A stretch of DNA of 13,832 nucleotides, from NCBI GenBank assembly GCA_030044345.1, contig JASHVY010000088.1, positions 1-13,832 on the forward strand, in the 5' to 3' direction. A model generated the notes under the pieces. The model had not been told where the DNA came from and did no database searches. It worked only from the letters and a program-made list of their open reading frames with translations. This document shows positions 1 to 6,216 of this stretch, in pieces. This DNA comes from Acetobacteraceae bacterium (GTDB taxonomy: Bacteria > Pseudomonadota > Alphaproteobacteria > Acetobacterales > Acetobacteraceae). Each line of letters starts with the position of its first letter. Position 1 is the stretch's first letter. The translations under genes were made by a program, and so were the position numbers.

Positions 1-257
1 TTTGTTTTCTCGATCAATTTCATGGCTTCCCTTTGGGCTTCCTCTTGGGCTTTGGCGGATCGCTCCGCTACCCACCAGAAGCCATATTGATCTGGCCTCG
101 CAATCCTGGCGCCTGCTCGCGATTGACATTCTAGAACGACCGAAATAAAACGCCGGGCATCTTGCCGCCTTGCTTCTCGACTCTTGTCCCGAGTTGATCG
201 CCATGCGGAACGTTTCTCTCTCCTCGCCGGCCCGTTCAGCGGAATCGCCGGAACGAT
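1..257. other. 5' edge region without a convincing gene
   Basis: No gene could be supported here. The first ~180 bases are visibly richer in A and T than the rest of the window. On the minus strand one frame stays open from about position 200 to the window edge and reads as a plausible amphipathic stretch (for example GFWWVAERSAKAQEEAQREA), but its only start codon is an ATG at 23-21, a few codons from the edge. That ATG follows a purine-rich GGGAAG, so a gene running out of the window to the left could begin there. It may equally be the remnant of a decayed gene. The plus-strand reading is short and ends at a stop near position 90. Confidence 0.3.
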
Positions 258-273
258 TTGGCGGCGGGCTCCC

Positions 274-299
274 GTAACCGATCCGGGGTCTGCCGCGAA
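274..299 (+). promoter_or_regulatory. Sigma-F-type ECF promoter (GTAACC-N16-CGAA)
   Basis: GTAACC lies at 274-279 and CGAA at 296-299, exactly 16 bases apart. This matches, as I recall it, the motif described for promoters of the ECF sigma factor sigma-F of Caulobacter crescentus. The site is about 110 bases upstream of the sigma factor gene and on the same strand, so it probably drives the sigma/anti-sigma operon by autoregulation with a leader of roughly 100 bases. I saw no other GTAACC on either strand of the window when reading it by eye. The site lies inside a possible upstream extension of the sigma factor reading frame, which argues against a start codon near 258. Confidence 0.65.
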
Positions 300-395
300 T
301 GGCCAGGCATGGCATTGCTTCCGGAGTACCCGGTCACGGGGCCGACGACGTGCGCGTTCGCGCCGCTGCCAGACTTTGTGCGGCACCGGTTCGTC

Positions 396-410
396 GGGAG
401 AGTCCGGGTG
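396..410 (+). promoter_or_regulatory. Ribosome binding site deciding the GTG start of the sigma factor
   Basis: GGGAG at 396-400 is followed by 7 bases and then GTG at 408-410. This is the best-placed ribosome binding site in the region. It puts the sigma factor start at the point where homology to the family begins (VADSEWSAWMAAAQSG). The alternative ATG at 309 has no comparable upstream signal and would add 33 residues unlike the family. Confidence 0.6.
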
Positions 411-938
411 GCCGATAGCGAATGGAGTGCCTGGATGGCAGCCGCGCAATCGGGCGACAGCCGAGCTTATCATCGGCTGCTCGTCGAGGTTTCGGGCTGG
501 CTGCACCGCTATTTCACCGGGCGGCTACCCCCGCCGATGGTCGAGGACACGGTTCAGGATACGTTGCTGGCAATCCACGAGAAGCGGCATACTTACGACC
601 CGGAGCGTCCGTTCGGGCCTTGGCTTGCGGCGATTGCCCGCTACAAGTGGATCGACCGGCTGAGGGCGCTGAAATCGGCCCCGACCGAAGCGTTGACGGA
701 CGAACTCGCCGTTGCCGATCATGAGGAAGCCGTGACGAGCGCGAGCGCGCTCGAGCGCCTGCTGCAGGAGCTCAAGCCGGCACAGTCAGCCGTGATCCGC
801 ATGGTCAAGTTGGAAGGTCTCAGCATCGAGGAGGCTTCGGTCCGGACGGGGCAATCCATTTCACTCGTCAAGGTCAATATCCATCGCGGGCTGGCCCGGC
901 TGGCGGCCAAGGTACGAAAGCGTCCCGATGCCGGATAG
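408..938 (+). CDS. sigF: ECF RNA polymerase sigma factor (sigma-F type, partner of NrsF)
   Basis: This is a 176-residue sigma-70 family factor of the extracytoplasmic function type. It would direct core RNA polymerase to a small stress regulon. Region 2 spans about residues 20-88, with the helix VEDTVQDTLLAIHEKR followed by the promoter-melting segment PFGPWLAAIARYKWIDRLR. A short linker leads to region 4 (about 112-168), whose helix-turn-helix reads GLSIEEASVRTGQSISLVKV. The GTG start is chosen for its GGGAG ribosome binding site; the frame is open further upstream but there it overlaps the likely promoter. The last 11 bases overlap the anti-sigma gene, so the two are translationally coupled. 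In Caulobacter the equivalent pair responds to chromium and cadmium. The family assignment is firm; the inducing signal here is inferred. Confidence 0.9.
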   Translation: MADSEWSAWMAAAQSGDSRAYHRLLVEVSGWLHRYFTGRLPPPMVEDTVQDTLLAIHEKRHTYDPERPFGPWLAAIARYKWIDRLRALKSAPTEALTDELAVADHEEAVTSASALERLLQELKPAQSAVIRMVKLEGLSIEEASVRTGQSISLVKVNIHRGLARLAAKVRKRPDAG

Positions 939-1569
939 TCCGCTCATCGAGGGCCTGGTCAAAGACCTCAAACCGGTGCGGCCGCGAAGTGCGAAGACCG
1001 ATGCGCTGATCGTGGGGGGCCTCGGCCTCATCGAACTTGCCCTCTTCCTCGGGCTCGGGATGGCCCGGCCGGACATGCCGGTGGCCATGGCGCAGCCCTC
1101 ATTCTGGTGGAAGCTCGGAAGCCTCGGGGTCATCGCGGTCCTCGGCGCGATCGCCGCCATTGTTTCCTTCGATCCTGCCGCCTCGCCCAGACGCGGATTG
1201 CGCTGGGTGGCGATCGCCATCGGCGTGTGCTTCGTGGCGGGCTGGGTCATCGATGCGGAGCGCGGCGGGATGTCGAACCTGATCAGCCGGCTCGATTGGC
1301 GCAGCGGAATTCAGTGCGCACTCAAAATGGCTGCCTTGTCGTTGCCGCCGCTCATCGGTCTTGGCCTGCTGATGCATCGCGGCGCACCGACCGATACTGC
1401 GGGCACGGCGCTTGCCGTCGGCATCACGGCAGCCGCCTGGGGCGCTTTCGTCTTCGTATTCGCGTGCCCCTATGACGACCCGCTCTACCTCGCCGTCTGG
1501 TACACGGTGGGATGTGGCGTGGTGACGATATTCGCGCGGCTGCTCCTGCCGCGCCTTCTCCGCTGGTGA
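928..1569 (+). CDS. nrsF: NrsF-family (DUF1109) membrane anti-sigma factor
   Basis: This is a 213-residue protein with six predicted membrane helices (about 25-45, 62-82, 91-110, 129-149, 158-179 and 186-208) and a short cytoplasmic N-terminus (DSPLIEGLVKDLKPVRP) that probably holds the sigma factor. The DUF1109/NrsF hallmark is present: a cysteine at residue 130 (GIQCALKMAALSLPPL) and another at 180 in the motif ACPYDDPLY. In Caulobacter NrsF two conserved cysteines at about these positions are needed to sense metal stress and release sigma-F. Cys101 and Cys196 are additional. The gene starts inside the end of the sigma factor gene, the usual arrangement for a sigma/anti-sigma pair. It faces the DUF169 gene with only 39 bases between the two stops. 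Confidence 0.9.
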   Translation: MPDSPLIEGLVKDLKPVRPRSAKTDALIVGGLGLIELALFLGLGMARPDMPVAMAQPSFWWKLGSLGVIAVLGAIAAIVSFDPAASPRRGLRWVAIAIGVCFVAGWVIDAERGGMSNLISRLDWRSGIQCALKMAALSLPPLIGLGLLMHRGAPTDTAGTALAVGITAAAWGAFVFVFACPYDDPLYLAVWYTVGCGVVTIFARLLLPRLLRW

Positions 1570-1608
1570 CGGCCGGCGTCTTCTCTTTGAACCCGGGCGG
1601 CGCTTGCC

Positions 1609-2388
1609 TCAGCGCAGCCCGTAGCTTTTCGCAAGGCCCGCGCCAGGATCATTGCCGGTGCTGTAAGGCAGGATCGGATAGCGCAGGCCGGCCTTGTCGA
1701 GCCCCTTGAGCCCGGTGATCCCGGTCTCGAACTCGTCAGGCGGCAGGGCCATGGCAAGCTCGTCGTCCGCAACGCCGCCATAGCGCCGCTCGGCATAGCA
1801 GGGGATCGAAAGACTGATCTCGCCCGAGGCAAGGGCCCGGCCCCAGGAATCCGCGCAGGCGGTCTCTCCGGTCACGCTGAAACCGATCCGCCGATAAGTC
1901 CGCCATTGCAACCCGTTGATGAAGAGGATCATCTGCGCCGGATTGGCGTAGAAGAGAACGATATCGGGCGGATCGAGCCGCGCCTGGCGCAATGGCGAGG
2001 CGGCAAGCCCCTGCCACCGTCCGGGTGCGACTCGCGGCATTTGCTCCTGGTGGGCGTGTGCCGCTTCCTCGTTCTCGAACCACACACCCGTCATTGTCTC
2101 GCCCGAAGCGAGCCGCGGGTCCGGCTCCTTGAGGCCGATCACCGAGGCGCAGCCGGTGAAGGGCAGAACACTTTCGGCAACGATGCCGATCGTCTGTCCG
2201 CCGAGCCGCGCATTGGTGACGAGTTGGCAGGTGGTGAAACGCCTTCCATCCTGTGAGAGACGGATCCCCGGCACCGAGAGCAGCGCCTCGCGCTCGGCAA
2301 AAAGCTTCATCCCGATGGGAAGACTGCGCAGCTTGAGAAGCCCGGCAAGCTCCGCCGCAAGCTCCCTTAAGTGCGCGGCCCCGATCAT
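1609..2388 (-). CDS. DUF169 (COG2043) family protein
   Basis: This is a 259-residue protein of the uncharacterised DUF169 family. The family hallmarks are the N-terminal block LKLRSLPIGMKLF, the FTTCQLV segment, VLFYANPAQMILFINGLQW, the C-terminal block SLSIPCYAERRYGGVADDELA and the ending GLRYPILPY. Its only four cysteines (54, 80, 178 and 197) all fall in these blocks, which would suit a metal or iron-sulfur site, but that is inference. No signal peptide or membrane helix is seen, so it is probably cytoplasmic. The start codon overlaps the stop of the LysE-type gene as ATGA, so its translation is coupled to the exporter and the two may share a task. The reading frame continues upstream to 2565, but that part is only the exporter gene read in another frame. 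The family is clear; the function is unknown. Confidence 0.85.
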   Translation of the reverse strand: MIGAAHLRELAAELAGLLKLRSLPIGMKLFAEREALLSVPGIRLSQDGRRFTTCQLVTNARLGGQTIGIVAESVLPFTGCASVIGLKEPDPRLASGETMTGVWFENEEAAHAHQEQMPRVAPGRWQGLAASPLRQARLDPPDIVLFYANPAQMILFINGLQWRTYRRIGFSVTGETACADSWGRALASGEISLSIPCYAERRYGGVADDELAMALPPDEFETGITGLKGLDKAGLRYPILPYSTGNDPGAGLAKSYGLR

Positions 2389-2993
2389 CGCGCGATCGCC
2401 CGGCGAAGTTCGACGAGCCCGAAAACAACGAAGAACAAGCCGGCAATGCGATCGATCAGGCGCCGCGCGCGGGCTCCGATCGCAGCTCGGAAGCTCACGA
2501 TGACGGCCACCAGCCCGCACCACCAAAGGAGGGAACCCACGAACACGCCCGCAACGGTCAACCAAGCAGCGCTGAGATAAAAGCCGTTGCGCGGCGCGAG
2601 GACTGAAAAGAACGCCGCAAAGGTGATGATCGTCGGCGGATTGGTGAGCGTGAGCAGCACCGAGCCGAAATAGGTGCCACGGCCGGGCTCCGGCGAAACG
2701 GCTGCCGGCCGCGCACGGAACGTGATAAAGCCGAAATAGAAGAGAGCGAGCGCGGCGGCGAAATGAAGCGGTCGCGCATGCGCCAGGAGGAAATGCGAGA
2801 GGCCCGTGAGGCCGGCGGCGGCCACCAGCGCGTAAATTCCGTCCCCGGTTGCAATGCCGAATCCCGTGGCAAGGCCGCGCCGCCAGCCGAGGGCGAGGCT
2901 TCGCCGCATGCAGAGCAGCGCCATCGGCCCGACCGGTGCCGCCACGGCAAGCCCCACCCCGGCTGCTTTCATGAACAAAACGATCGAATGCAT
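2385..2993 (-). CDS. LysE/RhtB family amino-acid exporter
   Basis: This is a 202-residue inner-membrane protein with about six hydrophobic helices (roughly 8-28, 41-63, 67-92, 112-132, 145-169 and 180-198). The N-terminal LysE signature reads GVGLAVAAPVGPMALLCMRR, followed by GWRRGLATGFGIATGD and, in the fourth helix, the conserved LTNPPTIITF. Family members export amino acids or related small molecules by proton exchange; the substrate here is not predictable. The chosen ATG follows AGAGG at suitable spacing; starting at 3077 would add a polar, non-family N-terminus, and a later ATG at residue 8 is possible. The gene lies 121 bases downstream of gcdH and overlaps the DUF169 gene by 4 bases. 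The three could be one transcript, but the gap leaves room for a separate promoter. Confidence 0.88.
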   Translation of the reverse strand: MHSIVLFMKAAGVGLAVAAPVGPMALLCMRRSLALGWRRGLATGFGIATGDGIYALVAAAGLTGLSHFLLAHARPLHFAAALALFYFGFITFRARPAAVSPEPGRGTYFGSVLLTLTNPPTIITFAAFFSVLAPRNGFYLSAAWLTVAGVFVGSLLWWCGLVAVIVSFRAAIGARARRLIDRIAGLFFVVFGLVELRRAIAR

Positions 2994-3114
2994 CGCCGCC
3001 TCTCTTTCCCGGGGCAGGAATTTGCGCGCGGACGACGCTTCCGCCAAGAGATGCGACGAACTTCGGGGGCAGGACACTGACTTCGGGCTTCTCGGCCCGG
3101 CTGAACGCCTACCT

Positions 3115-4353
3115 CTAATTCCCGAACGCCGAAAGCCCCGTCTGTGCGCGACCGAGAATGAGCGCGTGCACGTCGTGCGTGCCCTCGTAGGTATTGACGG
3201 TCTCGAGGTTCATCACGTGCCGGATCACGTGATATTCATCGATGATGCCGTTGGCGCCGTGCATGTCGCGGGCGAGGCGAGCGATCTCCAGTGCCTTGCC
3301 GCAGGAATTGCGCTTGCAAAGGCTGATCATCTCCGGCGCGGCCTGCCCTTCTTCCATCAGCCGGCCGAGGCGCAGCACCGCCTGAAGGCCGAGCGCGATC
3401 TCCGTCTGCATATCCGCGAGCTTTTTCTGGATGAGCTGCGTGGCGGCGAGCGGGCGGCCGAACATCTGCCGTTCGAGCGTGTATGAGCGTGCCGCATGCC
3501 AGCAGAATTCCGCCGCCCCCAGGGCGCCCCAGGCGATGCCATAGCGCGCGTTGTTGAGACAGGAGAACGGACCCCTCAATCCCTTCACGCCGGCGAGGAG
3601 ATTTTCTTCCGGCACAAACGCGTCCTGCATCATGATCATGCCGGTCGTGCTCGTGCGAAGCGAGAATTTGCCTTCGATTTTCGGCGCCGTCAGCCCAGGC
3701 GTGCCTTTTTCGATCAGGAAGCCGCGGATCTGACCGCCATCGTCCTTGGCCCAGACGAGGAAGAGATCGGCGATCGGCGCGTTGCTGATCCAGGTCTTCG
3801 TGCCGTTCAGCACATAGCCGCCTTCGACATGGCGTGCGCGCGTGCGCATCGATCCGGGATCGGAACCCGCATCGGGCTCGGTGAGGCCGAAGCAGCCGAC
3901 CAGGGCTGCCGTCCTGAGGCGCGGCAGGAAACGTTCCTTCTGCGCCTCGGAGCCGAAAGCGTGGATCGGGAACATGACGAGCGAGGATTGCACCGAAAAG
4001 GTGCTGCGATAACCGGAATCGACCCGCTCCAGCTCGCGTGCGATCAACCCATAAGCGACCGCGCCGATGCCGGCGCAGCCATAGCCTTCGAGTGTGGCGC
4101 CGAGGAAGCCCATCTCGCCCATCTCGTCGAGGATGGCACGGTCGAAATGCTCGTGCCGGTTCGCCTCGAGCACGCGCGGAAAGAGTTTTCCCTGGCAATA
4201 GTCATGGGCGGAGTCGCGGATCTGCCGCTCCTCTTCGGTCAATTGGGCGTCGAGCCGGAGCGGATCGTCCCAGGCGAAGGGGGCAAAGCCGTGCCGGAGT
4301 GCAACACCCGCAGGCGAAGGGGAGGCTTCCGGACTCATCGTGGCCGAACTCAT
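3115..4353 (-). CDS. gcdH: Glutaryl-CoA dehydrogenase
   Basis: This is a 412-residue cytoplasmic FAD enzyme of the acyl-CoA dehydrogenase family. It oxidises and decarboxylates glutaryl-CoA to crotonyl-CoA in lysine, tryptophan and aromatic degradation and passes electrons to electron-transferring flavoprotein. Diagnostic signs are the N-terminal DPLRLDAQLTEEERQIRD, the segment DSGYRSTFSVQSSLVMFPI whose Arg116 matches the arginine that binds the glutaryl carboxylate, the FAD motif CFGLTEPDAGSDPGSM at 154-169, and the C-terminal TYEGTHDVHALILGRAQTG with catalytic base Glu390. Length is normal for the family. ATGs at residues 1 and 6 are both possible starts. Upstream is the AT-rich hairpin spacer, so a promoter probably lies in its part nearest the start. 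No partner gene for lysine degradation is visible except, possibly, the exporter downstream. Confidence 0.95.
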   Translation of the reverse strand: MSSATMSPEASPSPAGVALRHGFAPFAWDDPLRLDAQLTEEERQIRDSAHDYCQGKLFPRVLEANRHEHFDRAILDEMGEMGFLGATLEGYGCAGIGAVAYGLIARELERVDSGYRSTFSVQSSLVMFPIHAFGSEAQKERFLPRLRTAALVGCFGLTEPDAGSDPGSMRTRARHVEGGYVLNGTKTWISNAPIADLFLVWAKDDGGQIRGFLIEKGTPGLTAPKIEGKFSLRTSTTGMIMMQDAFVPEENLLAGVKGLRGPFSCLNNARYGIAWGALGAAEFCWHAARSYTLERQMFGRPLAATQLIQKKLADMQTEIALGLQAVLRLGRLMEEGQAAPEMISLCKRNSCGKALEIARLARDMHGANGIIDEYHVIRHVMNLETVNTYEGTHDVHALILGRAQTGLSAFGN

Positions 4354-4421
4354 CTTGGATCGCGCCTCGTTCTAGAGTGTTATGAATCTTCCGCCCTGTC
4401 TTGTTCAGTAAGCAAAGAAGG

Positions 4422-4546
4422 AAAGTTGTTCTTTCTTGAAAGAAAGAACCAAAGAACTTTTATCCTTTCATTCGTAGTTCCCGGCCAGAGCATGGTCCGG
4501 AAAACGAATAAAAGTCTTTTTGCTTCTTTTTCTTCAGAAAAAGAAG
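4422..4546. repeat. Inverted doublet of related AT-rich hairpins (REP-like)
   Basis: There are two units. Unit 1 has a perfect stem GTTCTTTC / GAAAGAAC (4428-4435 and 4442-4449) around TTGAAA, flanked by outer arms AAAGTT (4422-4427) and AACTTT (4455-4460), and continues into CAAAGAACTTTTAT (4450-4463). Unit 2 has a perfect 10-base stem CTTCTTTTTC / GAAAAAGAAG (4523-4532 and 4537-4546) around TTCA and is preceded by ATAAAAGTCTTTTTG (4508-4522). Read on the opposite strand, unit 2 has the same plan as unit 1: a hairpin, then CAAA, then ACTTTTAT. The units are thus inverted copies of one design around a GC-richer centre (4464-4507), as in a bacterial REP/BIME pair. Transcription termination for the helicase or mRNA 3' end protection are possible roles; neither stem is followed by a clean T run. 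Confidence 0.65.
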
Positions 4547-4561
4547 TCTCATTCTTTCTAA

Positions 4562-4576
4562 TACTTTATCAAAGTA
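4562..4576 (-). terminator. Small stem-loop just after the helicase stop
   Basis: On the minus strand TACTTT, loop GAT and AAAGTA form a 6-base stem starting about 11 bases after the helicase stop codon. It is the first of three consecutive stem-loops that transcription leaving the helicase gene would meet. The stem is weak and no T run follows it, so a role as terminator is only a guess; it may instead belong to the neighbouring repeat pair. Confidence 0.25.
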
Positions 4577-4587
4577 CGTAACACCTT

Positions 4588-6033
4588 CTAGTCGCGGCCT
4601 TCGGAAGGGCCGGTTCCGCGCGCGGCGATACGCATGAAAGCCGGCACGTCCTCGCCGAAGCCGAAGATCGGCGCCGCCGGCTCAAGAGCGGGTGCCGCCT
4701 CCCCGCTGCGGCGGGTGGAAGCGCGGGCAGGTGTCGGGGCGGGTTTGGCCGCTGGCTTGGGCGCCCTCGCTCGCGGGGGCGCGGGCCGGGTCTCCTTGGC
4801 AGGCCGTGGGGCCGATCCCGAGGTCGCCGAGCCCGGGGTCGGGTTGCGGGCTCTCTGCCCGCTACGCCGACCTCGCCGCTTTCCTTCGTCGGCAGACCAA
4901 TCGATCGGGTCGAGACCTTCAACCGCAAGGCGCGGAATCGGATGGCCGATCAGCCGTTCGATCGCCTCGACCGCGACCTGGTCCCCTGGCGTGGCGAGGG
5001 TGAAAGCGCGGCCTTCGCGTCCGGCCCGGCCGGTGCGACCGATGCGGTGCACGTAATCCTCCGCATGGTGCGGCACGTCGAAGTTGAACACATGGGAGAG
5101 CCCGCCGATATCGAGGCCACGCGCGGCGACATCGCTGCAGACCAGCAGGCGGATTTCCCCTGCGCGGAATTTCTCGAGGGTCGCGAAGCGCACGGATTGC
5201 GCCATGTCACCGTGCAGCGCACCGGCGCTGAAACGGTGGCGAAGAAGGGAGCGGAGCAGGATATCGACATCACGCTTGCGGTTGCAGAAGATGAGCGCGT
5301 TCTGCACCTGCTCCTCGCGGACCAGCCGACGCAGCGCCTCGCGCTTGTCATGCTCGGCGACGAGGGCCAGCCCCTCCGTGATGGTGGCGGCGACCGAGGC
5401 CGGCCGTGCCACCGTGATTTCCTTCGGATTGTCGAGGAAGGCATCGGCGAGGCGGCGGATCTCCGGGGCGAGCGTCGCGCTGAAAAGCAGCGTCTGCCGC
5501 CGGCGCGGCAGAAGGCTGACGATTCGCTCGACATCCGGAATGAAACCCATATCGAGCATGCGGTCCGCCTCGTCGATGACGAGGATATGGGTATCGGTGA
5601 GGAGGAGGCCGCCGCGCTCGAAAAGATCGAGCAGGCGGCCAGGCGTTGCAATCAGCACATCGACGCCGCGCGCCAGAACGTCCCGCTGATCGTTGAGGCT
5701 CTCGCCGCCGATCAGCAGCGCGTGGGTCAGCTTCTGATACTTGCCGTACTGGACGAAATTCTCGGCGACCTGGAGGGCGAGCTCACGTGTCGGCTCGAGG
5801 ATCAGGCTGCGCGGCATGCGCGCCCGTCCACGTGAGCCGCTCAGGATATCGATCATCGGCAGAGTAAAGCTGGCCGTCTTGCCCGTTCCGGTCTCAGCGC
5901 AGCCGAGCACGTCACGGCCCATCAGCACGATCGGAATCGCCTGGGCCTGAATGGGTGTCGGATGCCGATAACCCTTCTCGGCGACCGCCCGCAGGATCGG
6001 CTCCGAGAGGCCGAGTCCGGAGAAAAGCGGCAT
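4588..6033 (-). CDS. rhlE: DEAD-box ATP-dependent RNA helicase, RhlE type
   Basis: This is a 481-residue cytoplasmic RNA helicase likely to act in RNA remodelling, ribosome assembly or cold adaptation. All motifs are present: Q motif (Phe4, PTPIQ 25-29), motif I AETGTGKT (46-53), PTREL (81-85), TPGR (130-133), DEAD (154-157), SAT (185-187), LIFCNRK (247-253), ARGLDI (304-309) and HRIGRTGR (329-336). Residues 384-445 form a Pro/Ala/Arg-rich, probably disordered RNA-binding tail, ending in FGFGEDVPAFM, a short motif I associate with alphaproteobacterial relatives. The ATG at 6033 follows GGAG and places the Q motif where RhlE proteins begin. The frame runs on upstream to a TTG at 6216, with a GTG at 6120, but that extension is unlike the family. 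It follows the glycosyltransferase gene after about 180 bases and may have its own promoter there. Confidence 0.92.
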   Translation of the reverse strand: MPLFSGLGLSEPILRAVAEKGYRHPTPIQAQAIPIVLMGRDVLGCAETGTGKTASFTLPMIDILSGSRGRARMPRSLILEPTRELALQVAENFVQYGKYQKLTHALLIGGESLNDQRDVLARGVDVLIATPGRLLDLFERGGLLLTDTHILVIDEADRMLDMGFIPDVERIVSLLPRRRQTLLFSATLAPEIRRLADAFLDNPKEITVARPASVAATITEGLALVAEHDKREALRRLVREEQVQNALIFCNRKRDVDILLRSLLRHRFSAGALHGDMAQSVRFATLEKFRAGEIRLLVCSDVAARGLDIGGLSHVFNFDVPHHAEDYVHRIGRTGRAGREGRAFTLATPGDQVAVEAIERLIGHPIPRLAVEGLDPIDWSADEGKRRGRRSGQRARNPTPGSATSGSAPRPAKETRPAPPRARAPKPAAKPAPTPARASTRRSGEAAPALEPAAPIFGFGEDVPAFMRIAARGTGPSEGRD

Positions 6034-6186
6034 TGTCTCCACGGGCGCTTCGCTTGCGTGCGCGGCCGGCTCCGCCGTACTGACAATGGTTTCGGACAAG
6101 TGGTGAAGTTCCGTTCCCACAAGGGATGCAACGGGCCACGCGGCAAGCGCACAAGGCGCATGGGCTCGCTGCCCGGAGCTTGCGCC

Positions 6187-6216
6187 CGTATGTGATGAAA
6201 AAGGCCGGAAAGTCAA
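6187..6216 (-). promoter_or_regulatory. Possible sigma-70-type promoter for the helicase
   Basis: On the minus strand TTGACT (6216-6211) is followed after 18 bases by CATACG (6192-6187). The -35 box matches the housekeeping consensus at five of six bases; the -10 box is poor. It sits at the very end of the glycosyltransferase gene. It would give a leader of about 150 bases before the helicase ATG at 6033, consistent with that start being the real one. Confidence 0.3.

Larger units (their letters stand above)
4354..4587. other. AT-rich intergenic spacer between helicase and gcdH
   Basis: This 234-base spacer is strikingly AT-rich between about 4400 and 4580 compared with the GC-rich genes on either side. 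On the minus strand it follows the helicase stop and precedes the gcdH start, so it probably ends one transcript and starts the next. It holds the hairpin repeat and a small extra stem described separately. No gene is supported. A long plus-strand frame crosses it, but that frame is antisense to gcdH. I could not identify a convincing gcdH promoter. Confidence 0.6.

Noticed and set aside
258..407. N-terminal extension of the sigma factor from a TTG at 258 or ATG at 309
   Set aside because: The extension is unlike sigma factors and overlaps the likely promoter at 274-299; the GTG at 408 has the better ribosome binding site.
3068..3114. Possible terminator after gcdH: CGGGC and GCCCG can pair on the minus strand
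   Set aside because: The stem has only 5 pairs and is followed by no T run, so it is not distinguishable from chance in GC-rich DNA.
4481..4500. Near-palindrome CCGG...CCGG in the centre of the hairpin pair, considered as an operator
   Set aside because: The pairing breaks after four bases on each side with mismatched inner positions, so it is too weak to call a binding site.
3496..4581. Plus-strand open frame of 361 codons antisense to gcdH and running through the AT-rich spacer
   Set aside because: The part opposite gcdH is a codon shadow, and the end merely reads through the hairpin repeats as Ser/Phe/Lys-rich sequence.
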